A DNA stretch of 18,947 nt from Paludibacteraceae bacterium (GTDB lineage: Bacteria; Bacteroidota; Bacteroidia; Bacteroidales; Paludibacteraceae), in NCBI GenBank assembly GCA_023227695.1, contig JALNVE010000017.1, positions 1 through 18,947 on the forward strand. The letters are read 5' to 3'. The position numbers and the translations under genes were made by a program. The notes under the pieces are model-generated. The model was given only the letters and a program-made list of their open reading frames with translations, searched no databases and was not told the origin of the DNA. Positions 14,998-18,947 of the stretch are shown piece by piece (the stretch's first letter is position 1; each line of letters opens with the position of its first letter).

Positions 14998-15119
14998 TTT
15001 TATAGAAACAGTTAGTCCATAAAGCGAAAAAGAAGCGAAGGTGTCTTTTTGACGAACTTTTCAACTTATTACTTGATAGACTATTTTCAAAAACGAAAAT
15101 ATTATAAACAAATAGAATT

Positions 15120-16985
15120 ATGTGCGGAATAGCTTACGTCAGATTAAGGAAACCTTTAGAGTATTACTTTACGAAATACAACACTTGGAAGTATGGTTTG
15201 GAAAAGCTTTACCTCCTTATGGAAAAACAGCATAACCGAGGACAGGAAGGTGCGGGTCTTGCCTGCATTAAACTGCATTCAAAACCAGGCGAAGAGTACA
15301 TCTTCCGTGAGAGAGCCGAAGGTTCTAGTGCCATCAACGAGATTTTCGGAAATATGTACAAGAACTATAAAGATATTCCTGACTCCATTTGGAACGATCC
15401 GAAATACGCAGAAGAGAACCTGCCTTTCGCGGGTGAACTTTATATGGGACATTTAAGATACAGCACAACCGGGAAGCACGGCATTTCATACGTCCATCCT
15501 TTTTTAAGACGAAGCAACTGGAAGAATCGCTCGCTGGTTCTTTCTGGAAATTTCAATCTTACCAACGTAGACGAAGTCTTTGCCAAATTGACAAAGATCG
15601 GTCAGCATCCACGTGACATGGGCGATACCATACTAATGTTGGAGACCATAGGCCACCAGTTGGACCAAGAAGTTCAAAGTAAATATGATCTATACGACAA
15701 AGAGGGGAAGGAGAACGAAGAGATTTCGGAATTGATCGAAAAGAACATGAATATCGGACAAATCATCCGTCGCTCCGAAAATGGATGGGACGGCGGTTAC
15801 GCCATCTGCGGAATGATCGGACATGGCGACTCTTTCCTTTTCCGTGACCCTCACGGCATCCGTCCGGCTTTCTATTATATCGATGACGAAATCATCGTTG
15901 CAGCATCCGAACGTCCCGTTATCCAAACAGTGATGAATGTAGCTATCGACGATGTAAAAGAGCTTGGTGCTGGTCAAGCCCTCATCATGAAGCGTGACGG
16001 AGACTTTTATCTGGAGCAGATTCACGAGCCTCTAAAACTCACACAATGCTCTTTCGAACGCATCTACTTCTCACGAGGAAGCGACCGCGACATCTATCGT
16101 GAGCGTAAAAAACTGGGGGAATTACTTACACCTTCCATCTTGAAGGCGGTCAACTACGACTTAAAACATACCGTTTTCTCTTTCATTCCAAACACTGCAG
16201 AAGTTGGCTTTTACGGCATGATGGACGGAATGGATAAGTTTATGATTGAGGAGAAGAAGAAAAAGCTTGCTTCTGGTGTCCATTTCTCAAACGAAGAAAT
16301 CCAAGAGATCATCTCTGCCCGTCCAAGAATGGAGAAAATAGCCATAAAGGATATTAAGATGAGAACATTCATCGCCCAAGATGAAAATCGTAACGATTTG
16401 GCGGCTCACGTCTATGACGTCACATACGGTTCGGTAAAAAGTGGAGAAGACAACCTGGTCATCATCGACGACTCTATCGTAAGAGGAACAACATTGAAAC
16501 AGAGTATCATCAAAATTCTGGATAAACTCAACCCTAAGAAGATTGTCATTGTATCCTCTTCTCCTCAAGTCCGCTTTCCTGACTGCTATGGCATCGACAT
16601 GTCGCGTATGAGTGAATTCATAGCCTTCAAAGCTGCGATAGAACTACTTAAGGAAAGGGAGGAAACAGGTTTGATTAATGATGTTTATTTAAAATCAAAA
16701 GCACAACAAAATCTTTCAAAAGAACAGATTGTCAATTACGTGAAGGAGATTTACGCACCATTTACAGACGAAGAGATTTCACGTAAGATAGCTCAGATGT
16801 TGACACCTTCTGACGTCAAGACAGAGGTTGAAATCGTATATCAACAGATAGAACAGCTGCACAAAGCATGTCCAAACCATACAGGAGACTGGTATTTTTC
16901 AGGTAACTACCCTACTCCAGGCGGCAATCGTCTCGTAAACAATGCATTTATCAATTACTTTGAAGGCAATCTAGACAAAAGATAA
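15120..16985 (+). CDS. PurF-like class II amidotransferase, long Bacteroidota form
   Basis: The protein resembles amidophosphoribosyltransferase (PurF), which transfers glutamine nitrogen to PRPP in the first step of purine synthesis, but at 621 residues it is about 100-150 longer than typical PurF. The glutaminase part has C2, HNRGQEGAG (38-46), RYSTTG (113-118) and GDT (168-170). The phosphoribosyltransferase part has the PRPP loop VIIDDSIVRGTT (447-458). Differences from typical PurF are several. The HNGNLTN oxyanion segment reads GNFNLTN, with the glycine replaced. Extra residues are present around 190-215 and 360-430. The C-terminal cysteines that hold the 4Fe-4S cluster in the Bacillus-type enzyme are not in place: only C584 is near, and the segment before SGNYPT lacks the CxxC. 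Similar long proteins are known from Bacteroidota beside glmS. Whether this is the purine enzyme or a paralog with another acceptor is open. No exact promoter motif was found in the gap after the glmS terminator. Confidence 0.8.
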   Translation: MCGIAYVRLRKPLEYYFTKYNTWKYGLEKLYLLMEKQHNRGQEGAGLACIKLHSKPGEEYIFRERAEGSSAINEIFGNMYKNYKDIPDSIWNDPKYAEENLPFAGELYMGHLRYSTTGKHGISYVHPFLRRSNWKNRSLVLSGNFNLTNVDEVFAKLTKIGQHPRDMGDTILMLETIGHQLDQEVQSKYDLYDKEGKENEEISELIEKNMNIGQIIRRSENGWDGGYAICGMIGHGDSFLFRDPHGIRPAFYYIDDEIIVAASERPVIQTVMNVAIDDVKELGAGQALIMKRDGDFYLEQIHEPLKLTQCSFERIYFSRGSDRDIYRERKKLGELLTPSILKAVNYDLKHTVFSFIPNTAEVGFYGMMDGMDKFMIEEKKKKLASGVHFSNEEIQEIISARPRMEKIAIKDIKMRTFIAQDENRNDLAAHVYDVTYGSVKSGEDNLVIIDDSIVRGTTLKQSIIKILDKLNPKKIVIVSSSPQVRFPDCYGIDMSRMSEFIAFKAAIELLKEREETGLINDVYLKSKAQQNLSKEQIVNYVKEIYAPFTDEEISRKIAQMLTPSDVKTEVEIVYQQIEQLHKACPNHTGDWYFSGNYPTPGGNRLVNNAFINYFEGNLDKR

Positions 16986-17174
16986 AGCCTGTTTCTCTTC
17001 CTTTCTATTTGATTCAGAAAAGACTGATTATCAATAAATAAGATAAATTTCAAGAATCATTTTCATCAAATAAAGAAGAGAAAAAATCATTGATATTTGT
17101 TGTGATTTTAAACAAAACTGCTAAAAACTATCAAATAGTGGTTATTTTTTAAGAAAAATAGCGATATTTGCAGC

Positions 17175-17798
17175 ATGATTTCTATGTTGTTAAAAGGACT
17201 TATTATTGGTATTTTCGTATCAGCGCCTGTAGGCCCGATCGGAATACTTTGCTTACAACGTACATTAAACAGAGGACGAGCACATGGAATAGCCACCGCT
17301 TTAGGAGCTACATTGTCCGATTTACTATACGCTGTCATTGCAGCCTTTAGTATGTCTTTCATCATAGATTTCATAACATTACACCAATCCATATTACAAT
17401 TAATCGGCACCATCATAGTTTTTCTTTTTGGTCTTTATACATATAGGAACAACCCCGTCCGAGAGTTGTCAAAAATGAACAACGACAAAAAGAATTATCT
17501 ACAAGACTTTTTAACTTCATTTGGCCTAACAATAACCAATCCTTTAGTAATACTTCTATTCATTGCCTTGTTTGCTAAGTTCCATTATATTACAGACGAC
17601 ACTACTGTTTGGCAAAGCATTGCCGGTATATTCTTCATCATGTTTGGAGCATTATTCTGGTGGGCACTTCTTGTCAACCTTGTCAATGTTTTCAGAAGTC
17701 GTTTTAACATAAGAGGACTTAACATCATCAATAAAGGCACGGGCATCGTCCTCATGGCATTGGCCATTGTGAGCATCTGCTACTCCATCTTCTTCTAA
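17175..17798 (+). CDS. LysE/RhtB-family amino-acid exporter
   Basis: The 207-residue inner-membrane protein has about six hydrophobic helices. The N-terminal family signature reads GIFVSAPVGPIGILCLQRTL, matching the GxxxSxxPGP-type motif of LysE/RhtB exporters with valine-glycine-proline in the core. A mid-protein SFGLTITNPLVILLF matches the second conserved segment (NP in helix 4). Members export lysine, arginine, threonine, homoserine or similar compounds; the substrate cannot be read from sequence. The ATG at 17175 follows a weak GATATTTG at 17163-17170, too close to be a normal promoter; a similar GATATTTG lies at 17092-17099. It stands about 190 bp after the PurF-like gene. Given the nearby diaminopimelate and glutamate genes, an amino-acid role is plausible, but that is inference from location. 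Confidence 0.8.
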   Translation: MISMLLKGLIIGIFVSAPVGPIGILCLQRTLNRGRAHGIATALGATLSDLLYAVIAAFSMSFIIDFITLHQSILQLIGTIIVFLFGLYTYRNNPVRELSKMNNDKKNYLQDFLTSFGLTITNPLVILLFIALFAKFHYITDDTTVWQSIAGIFFIMFGALFWWALLVNLVNVFRSRFNIRGLNIINKGTGIVLMALAIVSICYSIFF

Positions 17799-17929
17799 GC
17801 CTTCTTTCTAAACTGATTTCATACTATTCTTTAAAATCAAAGATGAACAAAAATCTCTTTGACTAGCAAAAAAATCCGACCCAACGGATTGGCAAGAAAC
17901 AAGAAATCAGAGCTTCCGCAACCGACACT

Positions 17930-17937
17930 TACTTTTG
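17930..17937 (+). promoter_or_regulatory. Promoter of the Imm50-like pair, -7 element; decides the start
   Basis: TACTTTTG matches TAnnTTTG and lies 26 bp before the ATG at 17964. A TTG at 17859, which would add 35 residues, lies upstream of this promoter and is therefore unlikely to be the start. Confidence 0.6.
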
Positions 17938-17963
17938 AACATTCTTTAAAACAACAAATAATT

Positions 17964-18401
17964 ATGTGGGTAAAACATGTAAGTAACGCAGATGTTGTAA
18001 AATTGATATACAATGACAGAGATCCAAGTTTGGAAGATGTCTGTTATTTCGGAATCAAACTGGCACCAGGCGAGGATCTAAAGATGTATCTGGATATTGA
18101 TATCCAAGATTGGCCAGATGACATTCCTTACAACTGGCAGGCCGATGAAAGTGAACACAGCTTCGTTACCATCCATTTGGAACTAAACAAGGTTTCAGTC
18201 AACTCTTCAGATCTTAATTACCTTTTGAAAGACCACGGAAATTTCTTCCATGAATTTCATTGTTCCATAGCCTTAGATAAGGACGAAAAAGGTATTGGCC
18301 GACTGATCATAAAAAACGAGGACAAGAATCCTGTATTAGACTTGAATTTCGATACGGCAGCTATCAACGAGATATATTCTTACGACATTTATGAAGATTG
18401 A
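17964..18401 (+). CDS. Imm50-like small protein, first of a tandem pair
   Basis: The 145-residue cytosolic-type protein has no signal peptide or membrane helix. The start at 17964 (MWVKHVSNADVVKLIYNDRD) is preferred because a -7 element lies 26 bp upstream and because it aligns with the start of the next gene. The pattern is W near the N-terminus, LIYNDRDPSLEDV, then DIDIQDWPDDIPYNWQ and FVTIHLEL. This matches the layout of the Imm50 immunity family as I recall it (a YxxxxPxL turn, a strand, a WP/FP...P..W motif, a strand). It is rich in acidic residues (ending YDIYED), as many immunity proteins are. Assignment is by memory of the family pattern only. No toxin gene lies upstream; a partner could lie past the right edge. 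Confidence 0.6.
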   Translation: MWVKHVSNADVVKLIYNDRDPSLEDVCYFGIKLAPGEDLKMYLDIDIQDWPDDIPYNWQADESEHSFVTIHLELNKVSVNSSDLNYLLKDHGNFFHEFHCSIALDKDEKGIGRLIIKNEDKNPVLDLNFDTAAINEIYSYDIYED

Positions 18402-18403
18402 TT

Positions 18404-18802
18404 ATGGCAAAGAAGTGGTTAGATTTTATTGATGATAATCGAGCAATCAAAGCTCTATACAACGGAAAAGAACCCGATTTAAGCGATGTAAGTATCACCA
18501 ACGTCGACATGCATGGTTGCACACTCATCCTCGATGCCGACTTTTATGATTTTCCTGACCCGTTGCCTTCACGTTGGATAGGAAAAGATTATAATGCGGT
18601 CACAATACGTTTTGAGATGCAAATTGTCAAATACAAAACAGTTGAATTCAACTGCGACTACAAGCATTTGTCGATTAATATGGAATCAAGAGGAGAAGAC
18701 ATTGCTGTTAAGATTGAAGATAAAAAGCACAAAGTCACATTCCTTGACTTCCTTGCCAAATATATTGAGGTAGAAAACATCAAAGGGAAAACGACAAAAT
18801 AA
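18404..18802 (+). CDS. Imm50-like small protein, second of a tandem pair
   Basis: The 132-residue protein starts at the ATG at 18404 (MAKKWLDFIDDNRAIKALYN), 2 bases after the stop of the first gene. It is a paralog of that gene: ALYNGKEPDLSDV corresponds to LIYNDRDPSLEDV, DADFYDFPDPLPSRW to DIDIQDWPDDIPYNW, and AVTIRFEM to FVTIHLEL. The C-terminal halves have diverged (here basic, ending IKGKTTK; there acidic). Tight spacing shows co-transcription and probable coupling. A tandem pair of diverged copies is typical of immunity gene arrays that protect against several related toxins, but neither function is proven. An in-frame TTG at 18398 is rejected because it overlaps the upstream stop codon and aligns poorly. 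Confidence 0.6.
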   Translation: MAKKWLDFIDDNRAIKALYNGKEPDLSDVSITNVDMHGCTLILDADFYDFPDPLPSRWIGKDYNAVTIRFEMQIVKYKTVEFNCDYKHLSINMESRGEDIAVKIEDKKHKVTFLDFLAKYIEVENIKGKTTK

Positions 18803-18837
18803 TACGTTCCCTTTTCAGTCAAAAAAAAAGGCGTATA

Positions 18838-18894
18838 GGTCAAATTGCGTGGTATTTTCACTATACTAAGTGTCAATGGGTCAAATTGCGTGGT
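18838..18894. repeat. Two 16-bp direct repeats at the right edge
   Basis: GGTCAAATTGCGTGGT occurs at 18838-18853 and 18879-18894, 41 bp apart start to start. The GTATTTTC at 18852-18859 is also complementary to GAAAATAC at 18904-18911, and GAAAATA/TATTTTC forms a short hairpin near 18904-18925. This could be an operator, a mobile-element end or an intergenic repeat; the window ends before its context is visible. Confidence 0.6.
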
Positions 18895-18947
18895 GACTTA
18901 AATGAAAATACGATTGAATATTTTCAACAATTTGCTCATATTTGTAT

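Noticed and set aside
18838..18894. Start of a CRISPR array
   Set aside because: Only two 16-bp repeats with a 25-bp gap are seen, the repeat is short for CRISPR, and no cas gene is present.

Overview
This window looks like a chromosomal segment of a Bacteroidota bacterium, most likely of the order Bacteroidales. Four things point that way. Many genes are preceded by the Bacteroidota-type -7 element TAnnTTTG rather than a TATAAT box, and Shine-Dalgarno sequences are mostly absent. The DNA is AT-rich with long AT-rich spacers. The proteins resemble Bacteroidales families: a PepSY-like secreted protein, an extended PurF-like amidotransferase, a Bacteroides-type diaminopimelate dehydrogenase, and paired half-size ChrA proteins. 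The species cannot be named from sequence alone. No tRNA, rRNA, CRISPR array or transposase gene was seen.

Layout, left to right. (1) 1-230: a -7 element followed by a non-coding, rod-folding transcript that may be 6S RNA or another Bacteroidales ncRNA. (2) 233-1365, minus: a lipoprotein GH5 glycoside hydrolase broken by a frameshift. (3) 1660-3996, minus: a two-gene unit ftsY-rimO, covering SRP receptor and ribosomal protein S12 methylthiolation. (4) 4365-7694, plus: an unknown five-helix membrane protein with its own terminator, then a flavinylated FMN-binding/NapH-like membrane iron-sulfur protein, then a pair of overlapping half-size ChrA-family transporter genes. (5) 7911-8372, minus: a secreted protein with two PepSY-like repeats. 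(6) 8724-11253, minus: ddh and gdhA, each with its own promoter and a strong terminator. (7) 11798-16985, plus: a divergent LL-diaminopimelate aminotransferase-like protein, glmS, and a long PurF-like class II amidotransferase. (8) 17175-18802, plus: a LysE-family exporter and two tandem, mutually related small genes that resemble the Imm50 immunity family. (9) The right edge carries a 16-bp direct repeat.

The middle of the window (8.7-17 kb) has a common theme of ammonia, glutamate and glutamine nitrogen. Ddh and GdhA both consume ammonia and NADPH. GlmS and the PurF-like protein both use glutamine amide nitrogen. The aminotransferase-like protein belongs to a family that uses glutamate. Ddh supplies meso-diaminopimelate and GlmS supplies glucosamine-6-phosphate, so this block also feeds peptidoglycan synthesis.

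The most interesting points are: the DapL-like protein, which keeps its catalytic lysine but has lost several residues that hold the cofactor in known DapL enzymes; its leader, which can form two mutually exclusive stems; the long structured leader of ddh; the rod-shaped ncRNA at the left edge; the orphan pair of Imm50-like genes; and a perfect 14-bp palindrome over the promoter of the flavinylated redox protein.
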